Assembly (NCBI RefSeq): GCF_024166365.1
Contig: NC_064822.1
Coordinates: forward strand, 143,846,823-143,910,822
Reading direction: 5' to 3'
Length of the DNA stretch: 64,000 nucleotides
Source: Elephas maximus indicus
Taxonomy: Eukaryota; Chordata; Mammalia; Proboscidea; Elephantidae
A program made the translations under genes and the position numbers. The notes beneath the pieces were generated by a model. That model did not search any database. It was not told the origin of the DNA and was given only the letters and a program-made list of their open reading frames with translations. Within the stretch, counting starts at the first letter, position 1, and each line of letters opens with the position of its first letter. Shown here piece by piece: positions 12,457 through 24,049 of this stretch.

Positions 12457-13153
12457 TCCAGTGAACAGAGATTTAAGTAGTTGGTGAATGTCATCAGTTT
12501 GCTGATAATTGGATAAAAACCAAAGATCCTCTCCTCAGAAACATACAGTACATAACTACGTATAGCTATATTTTATGTGTAATTTCAAGGTCTTCAGAAA
12601 TTCCACAGAAATCTGTTCGTACAACTTCTGTGAAAAATCTCAGTATGTTACTCTTAGTTCCCAGAGCTTCTGGGTGTGCACAAGCTTATGCAGACCTTTC
12701 TTGCAGGAATGAGAAATGGTATAAAAAAAAAATTCACAGTCCCTGTTCCTCAGAAAATGTATGCAGGTATTTAAAAGTTCTGAGCATCAGCTGAGAAAAC
12801 CTGTGTTCTTAAAGTTTATCTTGCTACCTATATTTTGAATTCTCTAGGCTTCAATTAATTGTAAGAATATAATCTATCTCTTAGTAATTGCTAACACCAC
12901 ATTTTCCTCAGGAAGAGAAAACACAGTCTCCCAGGGCATCTTCTTTTAAGAATAGAGAATGCAAATCTAGCCAAATTCTAGGACATGTAAAATTTTCCCT
13001 TTCTCTCTCTCTAGTAATACTCTGACTAGGAAATACAAATCTCTTGGTCCAGTCTATACTTATCGAACTAGGTACATGCTAGGCCACCAGAAAACTCAGA
13101 TCGCTTTCAATAGACCAAATCCCAGCTCATCTAGATTATTATGACAAACACTT

Positions 13154-16100
13154 GTTGTTCTCGTTAGGCGCCCTCAAGTCAGTTCCGACTCATAGCAACC
13201 CTATGTACAACAGAACTAAACATTGGCCGGTCCTGGGCCATCCTTACAATCATTTTTATGCTTGAGCTCATTGTTGCAGCCACTGTGTCAGTCCATCTTG
13301 TTGAGGGTCTTCCTATTTTTTGTTGCCCCTCTCCTTTACCAAGCATAATGTCCTCCAGGAACTGATCCCTCCTGTAACATGTCCAAAGTATGTGAGATGT
13401 AGTCTTGCCATCCTTGCTTCTAAGGAGTATCCTGGTTGTACTTCTTCCAGGGTAGATTTGTTCAGTCTTTTGGCAGTCTATGTATATTCAATATTTTTCA
13501 CCAACACCACAATTGAAAGGCATCAATTCTTCTTCTATCTTCCTTATTCATTCTCCAGCTTTTACATGCGTTTGAGATAATTGAAAACATCATGGCTTGG
13601 ATCAGGCACACCTTAGTCTTCAAGGTGACTTCTTTGTTTTTCAACACTTTAAAGTGGTCTTTTGCAGCAAATTTGCCCAATGCAATGTGTCTTTTGATTT
13701 CTTGACTGCTGCTTCCATGGCTGTTGATTTTGGATCCAAGTAAAATGAAATCCTTGACAACTTCAATCTTTTCTTCATCTATCATGATGTTGCTTATTGG
13801 TCCATTTGTGAGGATTTTTGTTTTCCTTTATGTTGAAACATAATTCATACTGAAGGCTGTGACCTTTGACCTTCATCAATAAGTGCTTCAAGTCCTCTTC
13901 ACTTTCAGCAAGCAAGATTCTGTCATCTGCATAACTCAGGTTGTTAATGAGTCCTCCTCCAGCCTTGGTACCCCCTTTTTCTTCATATAGTTCAGCTTCT
14001 CAGATTATTTGCTTAGCATACAGATTGAACAGGTATGGTGAAAAGATACAATCCAGACACACAACTTTCCTGGCTTTAAACCATGCAATATCTCCTTATT
14101 GTGTTCGAACGACAGTCTTTTGATCTAAGTACAGTTTCCTCATGAGCACAATTAAGTGTTCTGGAATTTCCATTCTTCGCAATGTTATCCATAATTTATT
14201 ATGATCCACACAGTCTAATGTCTTTGCATAGTCAATAAAACACAGGTAAACATGTTTCTGGTATTCTCTGCTTTCACCCAGGACACATATGACTTCAGCA
14301 ATGATATCTCTGGTTTCATGCTGCATGCTGTCTTCTCAATCCAGCTTGAATTTCTGGCAGTTCCCTGTTGATATACTGCTGCAGCCACTTTTGAATGATC
14401 TTCAGCAAAAAAGTTTACTTACATGTGATATTAATGATATTGTTGGATAATTTCCACATTTAGTTGCATCACCTTTCTTGGGAATAATCATAAATATGGA
14501 TCTTTTCCAGCCAGTTGGCCAGGTAACTGTCTTCCAAATTTCTTGGCATAGATGAGTGAGCAGTTCTCGTGCTGCATCTGTTTCTTGAAACATCTCAAAT
14601 GGTATTCCATCAGTTCCTGGAGCCTTCATTTTTGCAATGCCTTCAGTGAAGCTTGGACTTCTTCCTTCAGTACCATCAGTTTCTGATCATATGCTACCTC
14701 TTGAAATGGTTGAGTATCGGCCAGTTCTTTTTGATATAGTGACTCTGTATTCCTTCCATCTTCTTTTGATGCTTCCTGCATTGTTTAATGTTTTCATTAC
14801 AACTTAAGGCTTGAATTTTTTTCTGCAGTTCTTTCAGCTTGAGAAATGCCAAACGTGTTCTTCCCTTTTGGTTTTTTACCTCCAGGTCTTTGCACACGTT
14901 GTTGTAATATTTTATTTTGTCTTCTCAAGCTGTCCTTTGAAATTTTCTGTTCAACTGTTTTACTTCATCATTTCTTCCTTTTGCTTTAGCTATACAAAGT
15001 TCAAGAGCAAGTTTCAGAGTCTCTTCTGACACCGATTTTGGTCTTTTCTTTCTTTCCTGTCTTTTTAATGACCTCTTGCTTTCTTCATGTATAATGTCCT
15101 TGATGTCATTCCAGAACTCATCTGGTCTTCGGTCATTAGTTTTCAAGGCGTCAAATCTATTCTTGCGATGGTCTCTGAATTCAGATGGAATATACTCAAG
15201 GTCGTACTTTGGCTCTTGTGGACTTTTTCTAATTTTCTTCACACGTCTGTCAATTTGTCTTAATGTGGGCTCTTGCATGTTACTGTGATGCTGGAAGCTA
15301 TGCCACCAGTATTGAAATACTAGCCAAGTCACTCACAGTGGACAGGTTTCAGCTTGGCTTCCAGACGAAGATAGATTAGAAAGAAGGGCCCGGCAGTCTA
15401 CTTCTGAAAAGACTTAGCCGGGGAATACCTTATGAATAGCCGTGGAACATTGTCTGATATAGTGCTGGAAGATAAGCTCTTTGGGTTGGAAGGCAATCAA
15501 AATACAACTGGGGAAGACCTGCCTCCTCAAAGTAGAGTCGACCTTAATGACATTGATGGAGTTAAGCTTTATGGACCTTCAATAGCTGATGTGGCACGAC
15601 TCAAAATGAGAAAAAACAGCTACAAACATCCATTAACAATCGAAATATGGAATGTATGAAATATGAATCTAGGAAAATTGGAAATTATTGAAAATGAAAT
15701 GGAACACATAAACATTGATATCTTAGGCATTGGTGAGCTGAAATGGACTCTTATTGGCCATTTTGAATTGGGCAATCATATTGTCTACTATGCCAGGAAT
15801 GACAAATTGAAGAGGTCTGTCGTTGCATCCATCATCAAAAGAGGTCTGGCGTTGCATTCATCGTCAAGGTCTATCCTGAAGCACAACGCTGTCAGTGATA
15901 GGATAATATTCATACACCTCCAAGGAAAACCAGTTAATATGAATATATTCAACTTTGCACACCACCTGCTAAGGCCAAAGAGGGAGAAATGGAAGATTTT
16001 TACCAACTTGTGCAGTATGAAATTAATCAAACATGAAATCTTGGTAGCTGGAAAATATGGCCTTGGTGATGGAAACAATGCCAGAGATTGCATGATAGAA

Positions 16101-16298
16101 TTTTGCAAGACCAACGACTTCTTCATTGCAAATACCTTTTCTTACCAAATAAATGACAACCATACATGTGGACCTCACCAGATGGAATACACAGTAGAAA
16201 GAGATGATGGAAGAGCTCAATATCTTCAGTCAGAAGAAGGCCAGGGTCGACTGTGGAACAGACTATCAGTTGCTCATATGCAATTTCAAGTTGAAACT
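13154..16298. mobile_element. RTE LINE with 5' inversion, probably full length (minus 3' part plus inverted plus-strand 5' part)
   Basis: The 3' part (13154-15242) reads on the minus strand: endonuclease-to-RT linker, RT fragments with F-I-D-Y-A-K and an intact TATGCAGATGAC (Y-A-D-D), then the tail ...GGCGCCTAACG. The 5' part (15243-16298) reads on the plus strand: 5' UTR from about CACGTCTGTCA, then an APE-type endonuclease frame at 15663 (INIDILGIGELKWT). The outer edges carry a TSD, GACAAACACTT at 13143-13153 and GACATACACTT at 16299-16309. One TSD around both pieces makes this a single insertion. Both frames are broken by stops, and the endonuclease lacks its GDWNAK stretch near 16045. 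Confidence 0.85.
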
Positions 16299-16829
16299 GA
16301 CATACACTTAGGTGTCTCCATTTACTGTGAAGAGGCAGTGTGTAGATTCTGGTGGATCTGAACCTTTGATGAAGTAAATAAAATGAGAGGGACTCTTGTT
16401 TAACAATATACACCTTTACTCACATAGTTCTTAGTATGGGAAATATTATATGTTTTATTTGGATCAGCATCCCTGTATATCAGCAATCAGCTGGAGCTAA
16501 GAAACAATGGCTCCCATTGGACCTAGTATTTGTATTCTAATTTGCTTCAGACACTACTGTTCTCTGTTGGTCCCAGTCCAGCCTGAATGCCATTTATTAT
16601 CACAGTTGTCTTTTATTTTTCTTACAGTAGAGATGTATTTTATACATGTTTTTCTGTCAAAAAATGGCACCATAAAAGACACATATATCATGGTACATTT
16701 CTTGGAGCAACTGAAAATTATTCTTTGTTTACTGTGCAAACAAAAGACATTTTCATCAAGTTTGTTGTTATTTGTTACTGTTTATTTAACATGTGGTCTG
16801 CTTTACTCATTAATGTTATCTATTTGGAT

Positions 16830-18432
16830 GGAAGGAATACACAGAGTCATTATACCAAAAATTAGTCAATATTCAATCATTTCAAGAGGTGGCAGATGAT
16901 CAGGAACCAATGGTTCTGAAAGAAGAAGTCCAAGCTGCTCTGAGGCATTGGTGAAAAACAAGGCTCCAGGAACTGATGGAATATCAATTGAGATGTTTCA
17001 ACAAACAGATGCAGCACTGGAGGTGCTCACTCATCTATGCCAAGAAATATGGAAGACAGCTTCCTGGCCAATTGACTGGAAGAGATCCATATGTATGCCT
17101 GTTCCCAAGAAAGGTGATCCAATCGAATGTGGAAATTATAGAACAATATCATTAATATTACACGCAAGCAAAACTTTGCTGAAGATCTTTCAAAAACGGC
17201 TGCAGCAGTATATCGACAGGGAACTGCCAGAAATTCAGGCCGGTTTCAGAAGAGGACGTGGAAGCAGGGATATCATTGCTGATGTCAGATGGATCCTGGC
17301 TGAAAGCAGAGAATACCAAAAGGATGTTTACCTATGTTTTATTGACTATGCAAAGGTATTCGACTGTGAGGATCATAACAAACTATGGATAACACTGCGA
17401 AGAATGGGAATTCCAGAACACTTAATTGTGCTCATGAGGAACCTTTACATAGATCAAGAGGCAGTTGTGAGGACAGAACAAGGGGATACTGATTGGTTTA
17501 CAGTCAGGAAAGGTGTGCATCAGGGTTGTATTCTTTCACCATACCTATTTAGTCTGTATGCTGAACAAATAATCTGAGAAGCTGGACTCTATGAAGAAGA
17601 ACGGGGCATCAGGATTGGGGGAAGACTCATTAACAACCTGCATTATGTGCAGATGACACAACCTTGCTTGCTGAATGTGAACAGGACTTGAAGCACTTAC
17701 TAATGAAGATCAAAAACCACAGCTTTCAGTATGGATTACACCTCAACATAAAGAAAACAAAAATCCTCACAACTGGACCAATGAGCAACATCATGATAAA
17801 CGGAGAAAAGATTGAAGTTGCCAAGGATTTCATTTTACTTGGATCCACAATCAACAGCCATGGAAGCAGCAGTCAAGAAATCAAAAGACTCATTGCATTG
17901 GGTGAATCTGCTGCAAAGGACCTCTTCAAAGTGTTGAAGAGCAAAGATGTCACCCTGAAGACTAAGGTGTGCCTGACCCAAGCTGTGGTATTTTCAATCG
18001 CATCATATGCATGTGAAAGCTGGACAATGAATAAGGAAGACTGAAGATGAGTTGACGCCTTTGAATTGTGGTGTTGGCGAAGAATATTGAATATACCATG
18101 GACTGCCAAAAGAATGAACAAATCTGTCTTGGAAGAAGTGCGGCCAGAATGCTGCTTAGAGGCAAGGATGGCGAGACTGCATCTTACATACTTTGGACAT
18201 GTTGCCAGGAGGGATCAGCCCATGGAGAAAGACATTATGCTTGGCAGAGTACAGGATCAGCGGAAAAGAGGAAGACCCTCAATGAGATGGATTGACACAG
18301 TGGCTGCAACAATGAGCTCAAGCATAACAACGATTGTAAGGATGGCTCAGGACCGGGCAGTGTTTTGTTCTGTTGTGCATAGGGTCACTATGAGTCGGAA
18401 CCAACTCGACGGCACCTAACAACAACAACAAC
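16830..18432 (+). mobile_element. RTE LINE, 5'-truncated, plus strand
   Basis: A 1.6-kb copy starts inside the RT region (GGAAGGAATACACAGAG) and ends ...GGCACCTAACAACAACAACAAC. An open frame at 16948-17577 shows RT motifs: N-K-A-P-G-T-D-G-I, P-V-P-K-K-G-D, Y-R-T-I-S-L, E-I-Q-A-G-F-R-R-G-R-G, L-C-F-I-D-Y-A-K and G-V-H-Q-G-C-I-L-S-P. A stop follows. The Y-A-D-D box is then frameshifted by two extra bases (TTATGTGCAGATGAC near 17643, compared with TTATGCAGATGAC in the copy at 13.9 kb). The TSD is ATTTGGAT at 16822-16829 and 18433-18440. It is dead as an autonomous element. Confidence 0.88.
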
Positions 18433-18504
18433 ATTTGGATCCCTATTGGCATTTGATTTACCACCTCTTCTTAGTATCCTTTTACTTTTTTAAGCTCCAA
18501 ACAA

Positions 18505-18662
18505 AAGCCAAACCCTTTGCAGTTGAGTGGATCCCAACTCATAGTAACCCTACAGAACAGAGTAGAACTGCCCCATAGGGTTCTCAAGGGGCAGCTGGTG
18601 GAATCGAACTGTTGACCTTTTGGTTAGCCCCCAAACCCTTAACCACTGCTCCACCAAGGACC
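18505..18662 (-). mobile_element. AfroSINE
   Basis: The reverse complement runs from CCAAACCCTTTGCAGTTGAG to CTGCTCCACCAAGGACCCT. It follows the 3' end of the 16.8-18.4 kb RTE copy by about 70 bp. Confidence 0.85.
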
Positions 18663-18669
18663 CTGCTTA

Positions 18670-18950
18670 ATCGGATTAAAAAAAATTTCTCATTAAAAAA
18701 TTTATGAACATATTGTTTTGTGACATTGGTTGCAATCCCCACAATTCGACAGCACACTTCCCCTTTCCACTCCAGGTTCCCTGTGTCCATACCACCAGTT
18801 CCTGTCCTTTCCTGCCTTCTTATCCTGCTTTTGGACATGAGCTGTCCATTTGGTCTCATGTCTCATGATTGAACTAAGAAGCACGTCCCTCATGTGTATT
18901 ATTTTTTGTTTTATAGTCCTGTCTAATATTTGTCTAAAGAGTGGGCTTAA
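18670..18950 (-). mobile_element. L1 3' UTR fragment (afrotherian-type), minus strand
   Basis: I recognise the antisense of an elephant-type L1 3' UTR (TTGTTTTGTGACATTGGTTG, GGTTCCCTGTGTCCAT, GAACTAAGAAGCACGTCCC). No L1 coding sequence accompanies it. Confidence 0.6.
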
Positions 18951-20573
18951 TTGGTTGGTTTTAATGGTTGTCATATTCATGTTTTATTTCAGAGTTTAAT
19001 AATCAGTGATCTTAAAATTTTTTCTAAAATATTCACAACTGAAAAAAATGATGAGGTGAATGTACATACATGGCAAGTCAGAAAGATTGATGCATGAGTT
19101 TATCTGCTCCACCCTGCTGCTTCTGCGAAGGTTTAGTGATGCTGCAAAAACAGCAGCAATGGCAGCAGCCACAACACACCAGCACCTGTGGAGCTCTTTT
19201 ATAGATTATAAAATCTTTTCCCATGCGTTTTATGTAATTACATGAGATCTAAAAATGCTGCTGTAGCATTTGTTGTCAGTCTTAAAATAATCTAAAAAGT
19301 GAACCTGGTAAGTGAGATAGTTTTACCAGGGCCACTACTGGATATGGTGGAAGGGTGGAAAGGAGCAGCAAAAGCAGGGCTGGCCAAGGAGGCACTGGCA
19401 GTTGGCCCCACTTGTAGCAGTATTTTCCTGCCTGACAGAATGTGAGAATAAAATCCAGTGCCTCAGAGATCTATTTTTAGGGTGACCTCTATATCATCCG
19501 GATGCCTTTTTGCCCTGTGAGCACTGAAAACACTTCTCGGGGGGAGGGCATGTGATGTCGCCTCATGTGGGCAGTAGCCATGTATACGTCGCTTTGAATT
19601 TTTCAGCATCAGCACTGTGAAGTCAACCGTTTCACTGGCATTTTTTATTGTGTGAGTTCGAAAGGGTAGTTTTTTAAATGTCCCTAAGTTTTATTAATAT
19701 CTAAGTTTTCAAACTATAAAGCATCTAAAAGGTCTCTATCTCCAGAAAGTAATTTGAGTACTCACCCTTGTTAGGCTCTTCCTACAAGGAGCCAATATAA
19801 GAATGTATTTATTTACACAAGTAAATAAAGATAGGTAGGTAGGTAAATAGATAAAGTCCTTGCCATGTGTATAAAGCTTGCTTGGCACTATGGAAGAAGA
19901 AAGACGTACAGGAGGAATTTCACTGAATAAAAAGAAAAAAAGGCATACTCATATGCTGCCTTATATTTTATATGCTCAAGTATCTCTGTGTGTTCTTAGA
20001 AGTGAGAAATCACACAGGTTGAGAAGGCACTCCAGGGGACGGAGGCACAGTGATTGTAAAGATAAGGTTGTACACTGAATGCTTAATTGCAACATTCCAC
20101 ACACAGTGCAAGAGTGCTAACTTACGTGAAAGCAAGTCACTTTTCAACAACTGGGATGACACAAATAGGCAGGGGTGGCAGCTGGTTCCTTGGTACTTCT
20201 AAAAAAAAATTATCTTCATGTGGGGACAGAAAATTCTTTTCAAGAGTAGTTCAGTGATGCATATTTGGTTCTTTTTTGTAAGTATGTTTTTTATCTTAAC
20301 AATGATTGCTACTAATAACTGTTTGAATGCCAAATGTGTGTGTCACATTTGTGTGGAAAAATGTGCATTTCCCAGAAACTACTGTAGTTCCTCAATGATT
20401 CTGCAGATGATTTGGTCTCAATTAGACGTGATCTGTCCAGCAGATTCAGGGGTCACCTTTCAATGTGGAATTTGAATTGTGATTATCCATCACACCGGAA
20501 GAATAATATTTCTAATCAATCTGTTTTTATAACCACTTTCATCATAATTCTAACTGCTCTGTTTTTATGTAAG

Positions 20574-20655
20574 GCTGCCATTACCACCTGGGGCTTTTTC
20601 AGGACTCTGGAAGAATCAGGAAGCATTCAAACATCTATACTTCAAAAAATTTCCC
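20574..20655 (+). CDS. ACSS3: ACSS3 coding exon (5th from last)
   Basis: This 82-bp exon is preceded by TTTTTATGTAAG and followed by GTAAGA. After completing the split lysine it reads LPLPPGAFSGLWKNQEAF and then KHLYFKKFP. In acetyl/propionyl-CoA synthetases this is the segment with the conserved P-x-P and W residues that leads into the hinge and the YxTGD/GYYDTMDAG motif. It ends on a codon boundary. The acceptor polypyrimidine tract is only moderate. A longer open frame overlaps it in the same region, but only this exon matches the protein. Confidence 0.93.
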
Positions 20656-21889
20656 GTAAGAAATTTAATATATATTTTTTGTTACCTTTTTCCGTACTTC
20701 TCTGCAGTTCTTGCCTATTAAATTGAGCAACTTCCTCCTAGAATCATAGACCACAAAGGCAATTTTAAAGGTCACCAGGACCAGTTTCTAGCTCAGAGGG
20801 ATGAGAATGCCCAAACCACAATTGTCTAAATAAGTCATTTTTATACTTATTTTTATCAGTCCATGGAGATAGAAATTCCCCAGTTCCCCTTAGTCAGTTT
20901 TCCAAGATTTTAACAGCCCTCTCGGTATCAGGAATTTTTTTTTGTTAAATCAAGATATTTTTCAAAGGTTCTATATCATTCTCTCTATTGGATTCCCCTT
21001 GACAGACTGAGAGCAACTGATCAGAGTCGTACACTGTCATGAACACCCCTTAACCTCCTCTAGTCTTAGTTACATGAGCAAAATTCATTCTGATTGCTGG
21101 ATATTGTATTTTTCCATTTCTTTACTATTTCTGGCATCCTATCCTAAATGGTCTCTGTGCTTTTTATTTTAAAACCCCATTTGAAAGTGCAGATACAGGG
21201 TTGAGACAGTGTTCTTAAAGCCCGATCCCAGTGCCCCGGATAATTATGCTACAGTGTAGTCCTGTTTCCTGTTTCGTGACTTACCCGTTATTCCATGCAT
21301 AGGCCATGTGCGTTGTGGTCATAACAGAACCTTATTGCTAATACACTTCCGGATCTCATCATCACCTTTCTGCTGCCCTTTCACTTCTGCATCTTTCCCT
21401 GAGAGAGATGGCTGATCCTCATTATAGGCTCAGTAAAAAGGAATGAATGATCAGAATTTCATAAAAAAAAGTGAATCTAAGTACTTAGCATTCTATCTTT
21501 ATTATTTGTGAGTGAAAGGCAGATAACCTAATCAAGTAGAAAAATGACAAGAATAAAAATAGCTTCCTTCAGAATGAGATCTCAATGTCAAATGACCTCA
21601 GAAGCCAAGATTAAACATGCCCCCGATGGACTCTGGCAGGGAAGATTTGTCAGCGTAGTTGGTTCCAGTCAGCCCAATCTATCTGCCTGATGGGCCACAG
21701 TTAAATCATCAGAGTCCTGATATGATTAATTATAACCTGACAAAGGCAAACAATACGTGTATGTGCTTTGAACATGATGAACACTAATGCTGAAAATTCC
21801 CTCAAGGTCCCAGTTTATGGTTAAGTTATATAGAGCGATTCTATCCCGTCTTGTTACCTGACCTCACATCTCTCATCTGAGGGCTTAAT

Positions 21890-22115
21890 AATAGCACTTC
21901 AGTATATACTATGCCTAAATGTTTTTCCTACATTAATTCACTTAATCCCCACAACAATCCATGAGGTAGATACTATTAAAATTCCCATTTAACCAATAGG
22001 ACTATTGAGGCACAGAAGGATTGAGTAACTTGCCCAGAGTCACACAGCTTAGAAATGATAGAGCTCAGAATTGAATCCATATAGGCTGGCTCCAGAGTCC
22101 ATGCTCTTCACCACT
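21890..22115 (-). repeat. MIR, nearly full length
   Basis: It shows AATCCCCACAACAATCCATG, AGGTAGATACTATTA, GAGGCACAGAAGGATTGAGT, AACTTGCCCAGAGTCACACA and GAGTCCATGCTCTTCACCAC: complete antisense MIR. Confidence 0.8.
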
Positions 22116-22149
22116 ACTCTACTCTCTCTCTCTAATAGTCTTAATAATA

Positions 22150-22345
22150 GTAATTGCAGTAAGAAAGCTACCAATTATTAAGGGCTCAGGATGTGCCAAG
22201 ACATGTCCTGTCTACTTACCATACCACAGTCTCTATTTCACAGTCACAGCAGCTTTATAAGGCAGAGATCATTGCCCCATTTAACATGGAGTCTCAGAAA
22301 GCTAAGAAACACAGTGACTCACGTGGTTTTGCGCCAAAGCTCATG
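22150..22345 (-). repeat. MIR, second copy next to the first
   Basis: It shows TATTAAGGGCTCAGGATGTG, CAGCAGCTTTATAAGGCAGA and GCCCCATTTAACATGGAGTC. It is more diverged than its neighbour, so it is an independent insertion in the same orientation. Confidence 0.6.
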
Positions 22346-22958
22346 CTCACAAACGTAGATACCACGAAAATTTAGAAGCACTAGGGGAAGCAACATTTAT
22401 TTTCTTTATACTTCTTATTCTTCATTCTATGTTAACTTCTAATCAGTGAAGAAGTACTACTTTGAGTTGCTTAAAAATTAAATTTTATACATACTTTTAA
22501 ATTTCACTGAAACTTGAGTCTAATCCCAATCCGTGTTAATAAACTAGTGCTATATTTTGTAATTATTCATAGGGAGATTTAAAGCTTTTAAAAATTAATA
22601 CAATTAAGAGGAAATCTACCAAAGAATTACTTTGCAATACCAAAATATATTGGAAATATTGAGCTTTTACTTCTCCATTAAAAAAGTGAAATTGGGTTCA
22701 TAAACTTTACAACTCTAAGTTCAAACACTTAAACATATGTAAGAACACTTTAATTTCTTCCTGGTGTTAGAGGAGCAAGGAGATTCTAGTAAGCTTTCAA
22801 AATCAAAGGTCATTTAACTCCACAGTCTAGTTATGAAAGAAAGACAAATGCATACAGTAAATCCATTGCCATCATATTTTTCCAAAGCTTAAGAATGATT
22901 GTATTGCCTAATAATAAAAAAAATACATGCTAATTAACATTTTTGTTCTTATTTTCAG

Positions 22959-23081
22959 GGATACTATGACACCATGGATGCTGGTTACATGGATGAAGAA
23001 GGCTATGTGTATGTTATGTCTCGAGTTGACGATGTAATAAATGTTGCTGGTCATAGGATTTCTGCAGGTGCCATTGAAGAG
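22959..23081 (+). CDS. ACSS3: ACSS3 coding exon (4th from last): hinge and A8 motif
   Basis: This 123-bp exon encodes exactly 41 codons between TTTTCAG and GTATTG. It starts GYYDTMDAGYMDEEGYVY and continues VMSRVDDVINVAGHRIS before AGAIEE. In adenylate-forming enzymes this holds the YxxGD-type aspartate that binds the ribose of AMP and the R-x-D-D hinge, where the arginine/aspartate pair pivots the C-terminal lid between the adenylation and thioesterification states. The G-H-R-I-S stretch that contacts CoA is also present. All key residues are intact. Confidence 0.95.
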
Positions 23082-23430
23082 GTATTGATGATTATTGATA
23101 TTCTATCCCAGGTAGTGTTTAGGAGCACAGCTGAACTGCAGACACTATTGAAGTAAAATCATTCTGCCTGGAAAATGACCACATCATTGATCTAAAGCAG
23201 AAGCGATGTTATTTTAGTATCTTTCTCACCTCACCTCCTGTCATGTAGATTTGCATATTCTCCACACTACCTCCTGCCCATCTCTGCCTGGGGAGTAGTG
23301 AGGAGTTTTAAGTACTTAAATATACTTATTCTTTATAGGTGAGTCTGTATGAATTTGCATCTCATGCCTTGGTTTGTGTATATAGTCTTTAAGTGGTATG
23401 GGATGTAAACATTTTATTGCACTCTTAAAT

Positions 23431-23451
23431 TCTAATATATATATATATATT
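23431..23451. repeat. (TA)n short microsatellite
   Basis: TAATATATATATATATATTA, an alternating AT run of about 20 bp in the ACSS3 intron. Confidence 0.7.
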
Positions 23452-23870
23452 AAATGTGAGTTACTCAAAGTCCACAGTATTCTGTTTTTTAATGATTTTA
23501 TTTTTTTTTAATTATACATAGAGTAAAATTTACTTTTTGGTTGTACAATTCTGAGTTTTTACATTTGCCCGGATCTTTGTAACACCATCAAAGACAGGAA
23601 TACAGAGCCATTTCGACACTGACAAATAATACTTTCGTAATGTCACCTTTGTATTCTGACCCTACCTGACCCCTGAAAAACACTGAGTTTTCTCTGTCCC
23701 TATGTTTTTTTTCCCCTCTTCTTGAGAATGTTATAAAAATGGCCTAATGCAGTGTGTGTTAGTATGAATTTTGTATGTCTTGCCATTTATTTGGATCTTT
23801 TAAAATATTCCTCATCAGCATTCTGCACTTTTCAGCATACAGATTTTAAACATATTTTGTGAGATGTATC

Positions 23871-24040
23871 GGAAACCCTGGTGGCGTAGTGGTTAAGTGC
23901 TACAGCTGTTAACCAAGAGGTTGGCACTTCAAATCCTCCAGGCGCTCCTTGGAAACTCTATGGGGCAGTTCTACTCTGTCCTATAGGGGTGCTATGAGTC
24001 GGAATCAACTCGACGGCAGTGGGTTTGGTTTTTTTGGTTT
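23871..24040 (+). mobile_element. AfroSINE, full length, little diverged
   Basis: It runs from GGAAACCCTGGTGGCGTAGT to GAATCAACTCGACGGCAGTG, then GGGTTTGGTTTTTTTGG. Several CpG sites survive, which suggests a fairly young copy. Confidence 0.92.
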
Positions 24041-24049
24041 TTATACTTA

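Larger units (their letters stand above)
5328..20573 (+). other. ACSS3: ACSS3 intron, 15.2 kb
   Basis: It holds AfroSINEs at 7.0, 11.6, 12.3 and 18.5 kb, L2/MIR relics at 9.8-11.3 kb, the two RTE insertions (13.1-18.4 kb) and an L1 3' UTR piece at 18.7 kb. The stretches 5328-7030, 7226-9760 and 18950-20570 are unique AT-rich sequence in which I see no exon or recognisable element. The open frames there (for example 7671-7949 and 9457-9693) show no family resemblance. Confidence 0.8.

Noticed and set aside
15663-16361. 232-residue open frame as a host gene
   Set aside because: It is the decayed APE-type endonuclease region of the RTE copy, runs past the TSD at 16309 and has lost conserved motifs.
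16948-17577. 209-residue open frame as a host gene
   Set aside because: It is the RTE reverse-transcriptase fragment, terminated by a stop and followed by a frameshifted catalytic box.
15243-18432. A single full-length plus-strand RTE
   Set aside because: About 520 bp (16310-16829) in the middle is not RTE, and each flank has its own TSD, so these are two insertions.
20412-20726. 104-residue frame overlapping an ACSS3 exon as a separate gene
   Set aside because: Only the part 20574-20655 matches ACSS3 and is bounded by splice sites; the remainder is intronic read-through.
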